The notes under the pieces were generated by a model. That model saw only the letters and a program-made list of their open reading frames with translations. It was not told where the DNA came from and searched no databases. From Plumapathes pennacea (lineage: Eukaryota; Cnidaria; Anthozoa; Antipatharia; Myriopathidae): a DNA stretch of 64,000 bases. Each line of letters begins with the position of its first letter. Within the stretch, counting starts at the first letter, position 1. Location of the stretch: the NCBI GenBank assembly GCA_964036295.1, contig OZ038462.1, forward strand, positions 6,989,267-7,053,266, written 5' to 3'. Shown here one piece after another: positions 33,026 to 43,858 of this stretch. Made by a program: the position numbers and the translations under genes.

Positions 33026-36000
33026 ATGGCCGACACGGGTGCGATTTGCGCAAAAGAGGTATGGGGATTTTACTCTGATTGTATTTTTTGTCGCTGATTG
33101 ACTGATAAGACAATATGCGATCACGTTACTGAAGATAGTCTTTTTACCTTGACTTGACTCACTCACAAGGATTATTTGGATTTTTTTTGCAGAGTTCCTT
33201 CAGAAATAACTGTAAATTTGCAATAGCTCTGGTTGTCTGCTTGATCCTTGCAGTTCTCGCAGTTCTGGCAACGCTGGTCGCTGTTTGGGCGTGGTCAAGG
33301 TAAGGCGGGTCTCTGACAAATTTTGCATTGCAATTATTATGATCATCTGTCGGATTCTTGTCTTGACTTTCCGCGAAAAAGAAACATACAACATACGACA
33401 TGTTGCAAGCCAGTCATGTGTGACGTAAATGAAGCAAGAAAAAACCCAAATGCTTTAGGGTCTGTTTCAAGAAGATAGACCCGGGTTTACAAGCAAATTG
33501 AAACAGCTACGGTAACCCGGGTACCGGGTCAACTTTTGTTTAAAACTTTTGTATTCCGTTTTGGTCTTTCTCGGCCTAATTCTGGTTCTCGGTTTCAGCA
33601 AGGTTTGGCTCTACAGAGTCACCTTGATATAAAAGTAGACAATTCATCATTTAACTCAGTACAGAATTAGTGCAAAATTATTGTAAATCCACCTGGAAAT
33701 AAAAAAAGCCCTTCAAGTTGCATTTAGCTTTGTTTTCTCATCCAAACCTCAAAAGTTATTTGAAACATTATGCCTGCTTTTACCTGGGTGCTTTATTCGC
33801 ACCTACGTTTTGAAATTATTTCACGTGCCGACTTGCCATGTACTGAATTGTGAAGCCTTGCCAATAATTACTGCAAACTAAGATTCTGTCGCAGCCAAAT
33901 TTTTCTTTCCGTGATTAAGTCGATTGTACTTTCATGCGAAGGGTCGGAAAATGAGAGGTCCAGTGGCGGCTAAATACTTTATACACGTTTTACACATACC
34001 ACACCGTGTTAATCGTTTGTCATTGATGAGTCGAGAGGTCTTGGAACCAGCATTTACCTGTCTCGGGCAGGCGAGTTAGCCCTAGCAAACCGTTTACAAG
34101 GTTTATATATATATATAAAACCCGGGTTGTGTCTTCCTGCCCGCTTGTAAACACGCTGATTAAAAAACTAAGGAGGAAGCTTAAAGCACTACGGTAACCT
34201 TAATACCAGGTAGCCCTTAAGTGCTAGGGTAACGCTATCTCCTTGTAAATACAGGTACTTAGCCTGTGCTTGACACTGCGAAAGTACGTTCTTGACGTCA
34301 CTCCAGTTGGTCAGCGTTCTTCGCCATGGCTATCTAAATTCTTCTAATTCACATCATGTGCAAACCTCGCTTTTCTTGTGCACAACTTATGTTGTAGAAA
34401 ATGCATTGAAATTCTTGAGGTTTACGAGCGTTACACCAAGCTACAAAGTTTGTACTTTAATCCACATTTTTTTGCAATGACTGTTGACTCAACAATAAAG
34501 TGACCGCAAGGCTAAAAAACGTATGTGCGCGGTGGCTACAGATTTACATAAATACCTAATACTTGGGCTATCGTCTTTCTCAAGGAATCAGTTAAAGGGG
34601 CAGTGTCATGAGATGCGCGTGCGCGCGCGTTTGATTGAATCTTGAAAATATTTGTCCAATGTTTTCGAGTTTGAAATCCAAGACGGCGTCCACAACGGCA
34701 GTAGATCTGCCGCTCGCTCGCCGCCTTTGTCGACGCCATCTTGGATTTCATACTTGTAAACACTGGGCAAATGTTTTCAAGATTCACCCAAACGCGCGCG
34801 ACTGAGGGAGAGACAAGTAGACCATGTGTGCATGTTCTTTTCCCCAGTAACAGAAACCCAACTCTTCTCTCTGTTGACTCTTCCAAGAAGGACACACTTT
34901 CCTCGGTTGACTCTTCTAAAGGGAACACACTCAGTCTACATTTGCCTTTAGGTGTAGAAGAAAATGGCAAATCCTCTCTTAACTTTGGTGAGTACGCCTC
35001 ACCAGTAAGTCGAGTTGTTGAATGTTTTATCGCACCTTGCATATTTCTGCAACAAGTGTTTAATGATCATTTTCATACCTTAAGTCACATTACTGTTTTT
35101 TTGTTTGAACCTTTTGACATGAAAAGATAAATTTTTACTCAAAACACAACTTCATTGGAAATGTATGATCTAAAGAAAGCCTTTTTGTGTTCGTTAAAAC
35201 TGTGAAGACGTTTGGCTTCGGCGGACAATCCATGGCTTTCCATAGGAACTTTTATCTAGAAAGGCAGTTATAGCCATAAATGAGTCCCAATAAACTGTTG
35301 AGCTAATGTATCTTTAATATATACTCAAGGTGTACGGTTGGACAACCGGCTTCAGAATTGTCAGGAAACCCACTGGAAGCTTTCTTTTCCAAATATCGAC
35401 TACGCGTTGTTTGGGTACGACATACTGAAAGGCTACCCATTGGCTACAGGACATGATCCTGGTTTGACGCATCCTATCTTCATGGCCGACTATTCCTCAA
35501 GAGGGCAGACGTCCGACTGTCGCTACAGCGTCCCCAAAGGTTTGATTGTTGTGCCAGATGTGTCCTGTGTGACCTCCTTCACCTCTAAAGTGGTTAAGAA
35601 TCAATTTGACATGTCCAAGTCACTAGAGGCATCCGCAAACATAGAGGGTGAGTACTTTCTCTTCTTTATTCACATAAGTCGAGTCTTCATTTAATCCCCA
35701 CAATTAATAAATTTCCACTGGTTTGCCGTGGTGTGGACTCTTATTTACCATGATTTACGTCATCACATGGTCAAAATGTTCTGGACTCACGAGGCGCTTC
35801 GCCGAGTGAGTCCACAACAAATTTTGACCATGTGATGACGTAAATTGTGGTAAATAAGAGTCCACACCACGGCAAACCAGTGGAAATTTGTTTTTTACCA
35901 CAATATTTAGAAATATACAAGAAAGTTTTGTTGTATTTCGTTGCAAAGCGTGACACGCTGGCGTCAGCTAGCGTCATATCGTTGTCTGGACTTTTATTTA

Positions 36001-37773
36001 CCACGGTTAATCGACCAATCAGAGTGCGAGAAACTAGTGTGTTGTGGTAAAAACGTTTTTTGTGTTCTCGGTTTCTCCAGGAGGCGGATGGGGCGTTAGT
36101 TTCTCCGCTAGTGCGGGCTACAAACAGTCCGTGGCCCAGATGTCGTCGGGTGAGTTCCTGTACGTCATATCCCAGGCGCGGTGTCATTATTACTACAGCG
36201 CGTTGGACTTCACCAATCCCCCGCCCTTTAATCCCGGTTTTCTGAACTGGGCCAAGAGATTGGCTGCGCCAGACGTTTCTCAATATGACGTCATCCAGTT
36301 CCTCAAATACTACGGAACTCATTTCCTTTCAGAAGTCACGTTTGGAGCGCGATTCGTGAAAAAGCATACCGTCAGTAAAAAAAACTACGAGGAATTGAAG
36401 AAACAGGATATTAGCGTGGAGGCGCAAGCAAGTTACTCGGGTCTGTTTAGCCTGGGGGGAGGATTCCGCTTTAATTCTGAGCAAAGTAAAGCCGTCTCCA
36501 AATTTGATGAGTTAGTAGAAACTAGCACCATCACCGTGGGAGCCGCTCCACCCAGTGACGGAGACGCCATGACGTGGGCCGCCACGGCTCATGACAACCC
36601 TGTGCCAATTCAATACAAACTTTCACTTATCTACAACTTGTTTACGGAACAGTTTGCACAATACTTCAGCTTCAACTTCACGGCTGTGCGGGAAAGACTG
36701 CAGAGCGCGCCAATACAGTACTGCGAGGTTATGAAGAAAAAAGGAGATGTGCGTTTATGTGAAGACATCACCGGCCTAGACGGTTGGCAAACGACTTTCC
36801 CGGGTTTTTATGTAAACTCTCCTGCAGGTAATCACTTTCTTTCATTACATGTAGACGCTTGAAAACCGGTTAGTTTAATGATGGACTAAAGTTTTTTGCA
36901 ATAAGCCTTCATTTTAACTTTATAATTAGAAATAGATCGTCAAATGTGTACTGCTTTATATAAATGGTCAACATAATGTATGTGAAGGTAAGACTAGACC
37001 TGAGCATCTCATCGTTTACAGTGGGAGCATCAAGTCTTCGTCTCTCATTTCTCCAGTTGAATCGCTGAATAGGAAAGCGTGTAATTAATGTCAAAGGCAA
37101 TCAGAATATCCAGTTATTTTCATCGACGGTACAGTGCCTTGCCTATAAAATAGGTTTATGAGTTTCGGTCGAATTGAAAAGTGGTATCGATCGTCACCAT
37201 TGACCAAATATAACCCCCCCCCCCCCCCCCCCCCCCATCTGCAATAACTGTATGCACAGGGGAGTAGTCTGACACGTGTTTATTGTTTTCGCAGGATATA
37301 GGTCTGTGTTCGGTACAAGTGAAGAGGATTGCAAACTGCTCTGTTTACAAGAAGACGCGTGTGTGTGTGTAGACTATTGGCCTAAAACGAGGGACGGATA
37401 TTGCAGTTTCTATAATGGCAGTGAGGACTTTGAACTGGGGAGGGATACAGCAGCAAGCGATGGGAAACTACTGGCTGTATTTTTACCGTCAATACAGAGA
37501 CTTAAGAAAAACTTGATGTTCAATAAAAGAAGACTTGAGAATATCCTTGCGCCCACTAGCAGTGTGTCCGTTTCCACAACTGAAGAATGCAGCGAGTCGT
37601 GTGCTCAAGCTGTTTATTGTCGGGTTTTTGTCATGTGCAACCGTAACGGCCAAGACAGCTGGTGTAAGACGACCAAAGGGAACTGTTACTTGTACAGTGA
37701 AGACAGCATCGGCGACACCTTGATCAAGGATGTCAATTCAGAAGTTCACTTCGTGTGGAATAACTCTAAGTGA
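33026..37773 (+). CDS. MACPF-domain type II membrane protein with PAN-like C-terminal modules (six exons)
   Basis: Exons by splice site and phase: 33026-33058, 33193-33299, 34854-34987, 35330-35647, 36081-36827, 37295-37773; total 605 codons plus TAA. The start sits in a good context (CCAACATGG). An 11-codon cytoplasmic start is followed by a transmembrane helix (about residues 18-45), a Ser-rich stalk, then the MACPF domain. The signature region reads YYGTHF (about residues 273-278), with GA where the family usually has GG; it is followed by VEAQASYSG and a GGGF turn. The last exon has two Cys-rich PAN/apple-like stretches (EEDCKLLCLQEDACVCVDYW; TEECSESCAQAVYC). MACPF proteins insert into membranes or act in adhesion and development. 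Exons 2-5 correspond one to one with the gene at 58878. Pore activity is not shown; the fixed membrane anchor may argue for another role. Confidence 0.8.
34610..34801. repeat. Foldback MITE in intron 2 of the MACPF gene
   Basis: The left arm (GCGCGCGTTTGATTGAATCT, ... GAAATCCAAGACGGCGTC) is mirrored by the right arm (GACGCCATCTTGGATTTC, ... AGATTCACCCAAACGCGCGC). It ends about 50 bases before exon 3. A minus-strand ORF crossing it is a by-product. Confidence 0.8.
35712..36054. repeat. Foldback element copy B in intron 4 of the MACPF gene
   Basis: About 80 bp arms (CCACTGGTTTGCCGTGGTGT mirrored by ACACCACGGCAAACCAGTGG) surround GAGGCGCTTCGCCGAGTGAG. The sequence beyond the right arm is also shared with copy A at 481-737. 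The element lies between donor 35648 and acceptor 36080 and ends about 25 bases before exon 5, so it may have supplied part of the acceptor region. Confidence 0.85.
37214..37236. repeat. Poly-C run of 23 bases
   Basis: An uninterrupted C run in the intron before the last exon of the MACPF gene. Such runs are often miscounted in sequencing. Confidence 0.9.
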
Positions 37774-37948
37774 AAACTTTTTTTTCATTCAGGCCCATAA
37801 CACTTAACAGTAGACCCCATCTAGGCCCTCTCAGACAGGACTTCATGACGCGTGTGCTGTGGTTTTTGTGCCGACGAAAAACAGTTCCTCGGACAGTTTA
37901 ACAAGTCGCTTTCCTTTCACAATTTTAGAAAGTCGGGTCGCACCTAGT

Positions 37949-38093
37949 ATAGAGGGTTTGCACGGCGGCCATGCTGGATGGTAGGAATAGTGAAGTATTT
38001 TTTCATTATAATTTTATTATTTTCCCAGAGGAATTGGATTCAATTGTTCCTGATATGCCATCCAACATGGCCGCCGTGCAAACTCTCTATTAG
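37949..38093. repeat. MITE with about 32 bp terminal inverted repeats
   Basis: AGAGGGTTTGCACGGCGGCC is mirrored by GGCCGCCGTGCAAACTCTCT, continuing inward through CATGCTGGATGG / CCATCCAACATG. TA flanks both ends (AGTATAGAGGG, CTCTATTAG), as expected for a TA target duplication. It sits about 180 bases after the MACPF stop. Confidence 0.85.
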
Positions 38094-38793
38094 TCTGTTG
38101 TTGTTTGACATTTTATTGTCTCGTTTGATCAGTTGCTTTCTTGAGTTTCAGATTTAGGGGGCAAATTTTCAATGGATATATCAAGAAATCTAGTTATATT
38201 TCCCATAGTCTGGTAAAAGGAAGGACACTAGAACGGAAAATATAGTTCTTGTTTTCAGTCAGGTCAGTTTCAGTAGTTTGGCTCACCCACTGACCCGTTC
38301 TGAGAAAGGAATGTAAGGGTCGGAGCTCGTAATCAGTTCCTTGATTTGTTGAAGCTAATGTGAAATGCAGTTGTAGGGTTTTTTTTCTGCAAGTAATTTT
38401 TTAAAACTTCTATTTTATCCCCGCTAGCTGTGATTATTTGTGATCTAATTAGTTAGTGCTACATTTTCAGCTCAGTTTGATTGGGGGGCTACAGTTGACA
38501 TTAGAGCAGCTGTTAGTGAAAGCTGCAACTTAGGAAATACGTTGCTAGATTATCCGATTCGTCCTGACAGGACAAACGTGATTTTATAAGGCCAATTTAC
38601 ACGTGTATTGTTTTGTAACACTTTTAATTAAAAGAGCTGTTATTTGCTCGGCTATAAGCTTTTCGGAACTCATTCTGTTTGTTTGTTTGTTGGAGAGTAA
38701 GAAAAGCAACGAAAGGAGAGGTCCCGCGAGATCCTAACCCCACCCCACTCCGTCATGACTATTGCCCAGTTTACATCGGCTACAAAGAAACAA
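38094..38793. other. Intergenic DNA, no gene seen
   Basis: No exon or element recognised between the MITE and the candidate start exon at 38794. Confidence 0.35.
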
Positions 38794-38840
38794 CATGGCG
38801 GACGACCTGGAAGAAACGCCGAGTAAACGTCAGTTTTTGG
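38794..38840 (+). CDS. Candidate first coding exon (weak)
   Basis: ATGGCGGACGACCTGGAAGA follows ACAAC, a good initiation context, and encodes MADDLEETPSKRQFLG. A possible donor (GGTAGCAC) lies at about 38841, but the frame also stays open beyond it. The composition is that of a genuine start, yet no matching second exon is proven. The exon at 39658 is the nearest candidate. The gene is not recognised. Confidence 0.25.
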
Positions 38841-39657
38841 GTAGCACTGGTTCACACGGCTCAGAAGGATATCCTCTTTCATCGATAAATTCTAGCAGTT
38901 ACCATATTTCTAGTACACGAACAATCATCACGGAAAGAATCTCGCAAAACCGGCACCAAATCGCCTTGAAAGTCATCAAAATTTTAATCAATCAACCAAT
39001 CAATCTTTATTTGGCATATATTTACAACCGTTTGTCTAGTCTATCAAGTAATATCTAGCAGCAGGAGATCTCTGCAAGCTCGGTTGAACTTTTCTGAGGA
39101 GACCCCCCTTCATATTGTGAATTTTTAAGCCTACAAATGAATAATTTATCACTAATCAATAGGAGACAAATTAATAGACTTGTTTGGGCAAATTGATTGT
39201 TTATTAGACTCGAAGTTGACCCCCGGTGAGGGAGGGAGGGGCAAAAGACTAGCGAGTGAACTGGAGATCTAACCGGCGAAAGGTGCGAAATGCTGAATCA
39301 CGAGGAGGAAATCTGATAACCGATATATTACGCAACGCGACTAAATAATGGAGCAAATATAGAATACCCGTCCACACATAAATTATAATATAAATTATAA
39401 TGTAAATTATTGTAGAACAAGGCAATGATATACAATAGACTGTATTGAAATGGAAGCAGTGGCCGGGTATTCTCTACTTTAGCCTTTTTATCAGCAAAAC
39501 TGTAACAATGTTTCTTTTTGTTTTCTAAGCAGTCATTTATATTGTGGTACTTAGTACGAAGTCTTTCAATTAACTCTGTCAGTTGTCAGCTGTGCAAAAC
39601 CAGTCCACCCCAAGCATTTTAAGTGCTACTGTCAGTTAAATGGTCTTGATTTTTCAG
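38841..39657. other. Non-coding stretch, no gene seen
   Basis: AT-rich sequence with a short TAAATTATAATATAAATTAT-like repeat near 39380. If the 38794 and 39658 candidates belong to one gene, this is its intron. Confidence 0.35.
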
Positions 39658-39768
39658 GCTTATGATACTGAAAGTTATTTCACCAAGATGCACGAGGAAG
39701 ATGGAGGACTTGGAAGATGCTGGTCAGCAGTGAGGAAGGACTGGGCCACAGGCTTCAGATCCAAACAG
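39658..39768 (+). CDS. Candidate internal exon (37 codons, phase 0)
   Basis: It is bounded by TTTTCAG and GTGAAA, is exactly 37 codons, and encodes a well-formed peptide starting AYDTESYFTKMHEEDGGLGR and ending RSKQ. The next candidate exon (after GTCTAG near 39867) hits in-frame stop codons, so the locus may be a degraded gene copy or retrotransposed fragment. The family is not recognised. A (GTT)n run follows at 39827-39855. Confidence 0.35.
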
Positions 39769-40278
39769 GTGAAATCTTCTCTATCAAACTTGTTGACTGT
39801 CTCTCCACCATCACTCACTGATTCTCTTGTTGTTGTTGTTGTTGTTGTTGTTGTTTTGATGTCTAGGGTTTCTTCAGGTGGATCATGCCTGGACCTACAC
39901 CATGAAACATGAATGCTTTCAACTGAAGGCTGTTCCTGGCTCAGTGGACAGCATGGCTGACTGAATGGAAGCCGACTGTAAGTATGTTTAAACAGTGATC
40001 TTATTTAAGCAGTATAACATGTGCTTTCATGTTTTTGTACTCTTATATAAAATGTGGGATGTTATTAACATGTGAAAAAGTTCAAAACCATGAGCCGCTT
40101 CAGCAAGTGGTTTTGAACATTTTTGAGTGTTCTCACAACATCAAAGACATGGAAATGCATGTTATATTGTTTTTATATAATAACAAAACATGCTTTTATA
40201 TAATAACAAAAAATGTTTTTTAGCCAATCAAAATGCATGTAGTAGCATAGTTATTTCATAAATAATTAAAGAAATATA

Positions 40279-40635
40279 TGCCAGGGGAGAGGGGAGGGGG
40301 TACTTCTAAAAATTTTGGGTGGGAGTGTGCCACCTGGGACTGAAAACCCTTACCCTATTTCAGACCAAAATTTGCGATTTTTGACCCTATTTCAGACCAA
40401 AATTTGAAATTTTTGACCCTATTTCAGACCAAAATTTGCGATTTTCGACCCTATTTCAGACCAAAATGTGCAAGTTTTGACCCTCTTTCAAACCAAATGC
40501 CAAAATCTCCAACCCTATTCCAGACCAAAAGGTTAAATTTGATGCCCTATTTCAGATTAAAATGCTGAAAATGATACTCTTTGGAGTGGCACATACCTAT
40601 ATGGCTCATATATGGGATTACCCCCCACCCCAGGA
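40279..40635. repeat. Element with about seven ~32 bp tandem repeats and inverted ends
   Basis: Seven copies of a GACCCTATTTCAGACCAAAA unit, 31-33 bp each, span about 40349-40570, with increasing divergence rightward. The flanks are inverted relative to each other: GGGAGTGTGCCAC on the left and GTGGCACATACC on the right, with G-rich and C-rich outer ends. No unique spacers, so it is not CRISPR. Confidence 0.8.
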
Positions 40636-41341
40636 ATGTATGTAGCTCTGGAAGACCTGGTCAGCTGTGTCTATATTCATGCCCATGATACATAAAGTCT
40701 TTTGTTTTGAAAGGTGTCATGTATAAGGTATTTTGTAAATATTATGACATCCCCATTGGTTTATTCCTTGTGAGTTTACTGAACTTATGCACCTCTATTT
40801 ATTACTACACTTATCACTCACACTTCCACATGCACAGCATTACAATATGGAACAATATTCCTGGGACAATCAAAAAAAGCAAGTTATCATATAAAAAAAA
40901 ATTAAAAAAGAAATCCTTTTTTGCCAAATAACCTCAATTAGCATGCTACAAGATATTTTACATTTACTGGATAAATTACATTATATTTGAGCGCTTTTCG
41001 GGTGACTGTTGAAAACCAAAACCAAAGCAATCACAGAGCAAAAAAACTCTAGTCGAGCAAAAACACGCCCAACCTATTAGAAGTACGAGCGAACATGAAA
41101 GGCTACAAAAGATGTGTTAAGGAATATGGAGTGCACTTTGAGTGGCTCCCATGCTTATCTCCTGATGCAGAGTTTCTGCTTTAATATGCCGTACACCACT
41201 AAGTGAGGCTGAGGTCCCTTATTGTTTACAAAAACTAAGATGGGGGTCTCAGTTTTCGTAAAACTAAGACCCCCTGCGGAAGATTCAAAATGAGGTGAGA
41301 ATAGGTCAGTTATGGCGACAGATAAACGTGTCATGCGAAGG
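40636..41341. other. Intergenic DNA with a half MITE
   Basis: At 40989-41040, GAGCGCTTTTCGGGTGACTG and AACCAAAACCAAAGCAATCA match one end of the MITE at 31958-32266. The rest is unassigned. Confidence 0.4.
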
Positions 41342-41705
41342 CTGGGCTTATGATACTTTGCGAAACGAAACGAAACGAAACAAGAAGTGATACTTTGCGA
41401 AACAAACGTAAAGTGATACTTTGCGAAACAAGAAGTGATACTTTTATTACACCCGTAATTCGAGGGTGTCTCGAAAACTAAGACCTAAGACCTGAGACGT
41501 AAGACCTCGAAAACTAAGACCCCCCTAAAAAATAACCGTTTTGCTTCGTAACTGCTTTTACAGGAAGCCGGTCTACGGAGACGTCAAACAATGCGGTCCT
41601 TTACATACATCTTATTCGATGGTTTAGCGCGTAATACGGGCCGTTCTATGACTATGACATAGTTTAACCATATAAGGTCGCAACAGAGTGCCGGTACGGG
41701 AGCGT

Positions 41706-41770
41706 ATTACACACTTCAAATCCGTATTACACACTTCAAATCCGTATTACACACTTCAGATCCGTATCAC
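41706..41770. repeat. Short tandem repeat, about 20 bp unit
   Basis: Three to four copies of a TTACACACTTCAAATCCGTA unit, the last with changes (CAGATCCGTATCACAC). Confidence 0.8.
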
Positions 41771-42469
41771 ACTGTAGAAGACCGGTTTAGACGCGCGCGC
41801 ATCACAAATAAATCAAAGATTTTTCTGAGTGCATGGTAAAACGGTGCGACGAAAGTCTGACTTTTCAGATACAAGACTCTTCCATCGAAAGAAACTGTTA
41901 CTGGATAATTTGTCAAGGAAGGGAAAGCACAGTTCAGTTGGTGGAAAGCGAACAATTGCCATGGACAACGGCAGTTCTGAAAGCAGTTCGTAAAGTTTTC
42001 CGCACGATGCCGTCACTGTAAACACTGCAAAATGATTTTCGCCGTGTACGAACACTGTTTTGAGTGGTTCCTTTGCTGAAAGGGGTCTTAAACTTTATAC
42101 AACCAGGCAGGAAATCGGTGAGTTGTTAATAATCTATAACTTGACAACGTGTCGGCAGTAAAAATCCTAGTTGTGTTACAGTTTCAGATCCTTCAACGTA
42201 CACATTCGCTGGCTCTGTTCTTGTGTTTATTCCTTAACTACTCCAAGAAAATAAAACCCTGTTTTGAGTACAAAGCTGTTTGCTATTGAAGAACAAAAAT
42301 GGTTAAAAGTTTAAGCGAAGTGATCGATTTCAACCGCTCGAAGCACGTTTGTTCGCTGAATATTTAATCTGTCGAAGCAAGCATTTTCGTCTCCAGCGCA
42401 TTTATCTCAGCACATTTAATCTGAATTGAACTTCGATCATTTGGTGGCATAACTTCTTTAATTTTCTCT

Positions 42470-42548
42470 GTCAAGAGCTCAGTTTTCACTGTGTGAAAAA
42501 AGCCATGTGGATGAGTTGGGATGACACGGAGTTTCGGTTTCCCCTGGC
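42470..42548. repeat. Inverted copy of 43268-43348
   Basis: CTCAGTTTTCACTGTGTGAA, AGCCATGTGGATGAGTTG and GAGTTTCGGTTTCCCCTGGC are mirrored at 43268-43348, where they overlap the kinase N-terminal coding part. The pair brackets the kinase remnant. Confidence 0.8.
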
Positions 42549-42866
42549 GGTAGTGGTGGTTTACTGACCGGGATGTTGGTCCGTTTAAGATCTCTATGTG
42601 CAATCCCCTTCCCGTGCAAGAATTGCATTCCACTTGCAACATCTGTAGCGATCTATAGCATAACATTTGCACCAATACCTTGACAGTTCTGCTCGTCAAG
42701 ACAGTTTACCAGACTCCTTAGGGAACTAACCTTTCCCTCGCCGCCGAAAATCCCCGGATCGAAGTATACATACTCCAGCATGAGAGCAAGTGGCTCACAA
42801 CAAAACGCTTTAAACTGTACGATGTTTTCATGCTTCAAACCGCGTGTAGTAACAGCCTTGCTTCCT

Positions 42867-43067
42867 TAAGCCTGGTCCTCACTAGCGCATAAGCATAAAG
42901 CATAAGCATAAGCATAAGCATAAGAATAAGAGAGCGACAGTGGCGACATAAGCATAAGCATAAGGAACGAACATGTTTGATCCTTATGCTTATGCTTATA
43001 TCGCCACTGTCGCTCTCTTATTCTCATTCTTATGCTTATGCTTATGCGCTAGTGAGGACAAGGCTTT
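42867..43067. repeat. MITE with GCATAA tandem repeats, inserted in the kinase remnant
   Basis: TAAGCCTGGTCCTCACTAGC is mirrored by GCTAGTGAGGACAAGGCTTTA; inside are inverted runs of GCATAA and an ATAAGAGAGCGACAGTGGCG / CGCCACTGTCGCTCTCTTAT pair. Kinase coding sequence resumes on both sides. The mirrored ends include TTA/TAA, the usual target of PIF/Harbinger-type MITEs. Confidence 0.85.
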
Positions 43068-43753
43068 AGTAAACGCCCGTTGCGAGCTGTCGGCTGTACT
43101 GAGAAGCTTTTTAGCAGCAACCTTTGGCTTCTGTTTTGCGTTCCGTCGTTGAAACGCGCAACGAACACAACACCAAATGAACCCTGGCCAATGAGCTCTT
43201 TCTCGTAGAGGTCGCCCCATTTGAACTGTGGAAGATCGCCCAAGTTGATCGATTTCTTTTTCTTCGAACAAAACGCCAGGGGAACCGAAACTCCGTCATC
43301 GCAACTCATCCACATGGCTTTTTTCACACGGTGAAAACTGAGCTGTCGCTGTCAAATGACAGAGTCGGGTATCGAATTACAATCAGTGGCAATTTCCGTC
43401 AATTCTACTTTTTTGTTGAAACTCGAATTTGGAATCACGAAAATAAAGGAAAAACCAATTCTTAGCGAGGTATTCTTTCTTGGGAAAGTTGAAATACCCC
43501 AATTATTTTCTACGTCGTTGTATTCGGTCTGCAACGTAAATATTCTCGACCTTTCTGAATAAAAATCTCGATCTTTTCTGAGATTTGTTTCGGCCAGTAG
43601 TTTGGGGAAATGTCAGACATTTTCTCACGTTTGTCTGTCGGTTCGTGTCTCGGAACAAGCCTTTCTCATGCTGTTCCCACGTGACTTTACAAAAAAACAA
43701 CTTCGCGCCACTTGCTTGCCGGGTTTTGGCGCGACGACACGTGCACGGCAAGA

Positions 43754-43858
43754 TGTCTTTTGTAAAAGTTAAACGAAAGGGCAAACTGGTGAAGGTAAAA
43801 ATATCAGACTTAACAGTTAAAAGCATTTCAATGATCTTTAAGAGCGAGTTCGTGTAAA
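43754..43858 (+). CDS. Small ORF in the left outer arm, possible exon
   Basis: ATG 43754 starts 34 codons (MSFVKVKRKGKLVKVKISDL...). The right arm has the same start in mirror orientation (ATG at about 49255), but its frame closes after about 23 codons because of a nearby insertion. Conservation could simply reflect arm duplication. No family is recognised, and it may be part of the repeat. Confidence 0.25.

Larger units (their letters stand above)
42364..43327 (-). pseudogene. Protein kinase remnant interrupted by a MITE
   Basis: Minus-strand fragments match the N lobe and early C lobe of a protein kinase. WGDLYEKELIGQGSFGVVF (glycine loop) lies near 43210. PKVAAKKLLS (beta-3 Lys) is one frame away near 43120. 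LKHENIVQFKAFCCEPLALM and MLEYV lie at 42840-42770, before LRSLVNC. The catalytic-loop region near 42610 is scrambled. At least one frameshift separates the glycine loop from VAAKK, and a MITE (42867-43067) splits the domain between VAAKK and LKHENIV. The DFG and later segments are not found. About 75 bp at 43268-43348 recurs inverted at 42470-42548. It cannot make an active kinase. Subfamily not determined. Confidence 0.75.

Noticed and set aside
34536-35130. 168 aa minus-strand and 129 aa plus-strand ORFs
   Set aside because: They cross a foldback MITE and exon 3 of the MACPF gene; the exon model with matched phases explains the real coding part.
37276-37294. Coding start at 37276 for the Cys-rich exon
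   Set aside because: The acceptor GCAG at 37291-37294 and the phase of the preceding exon place the coding start at 37295 as an internal exon.
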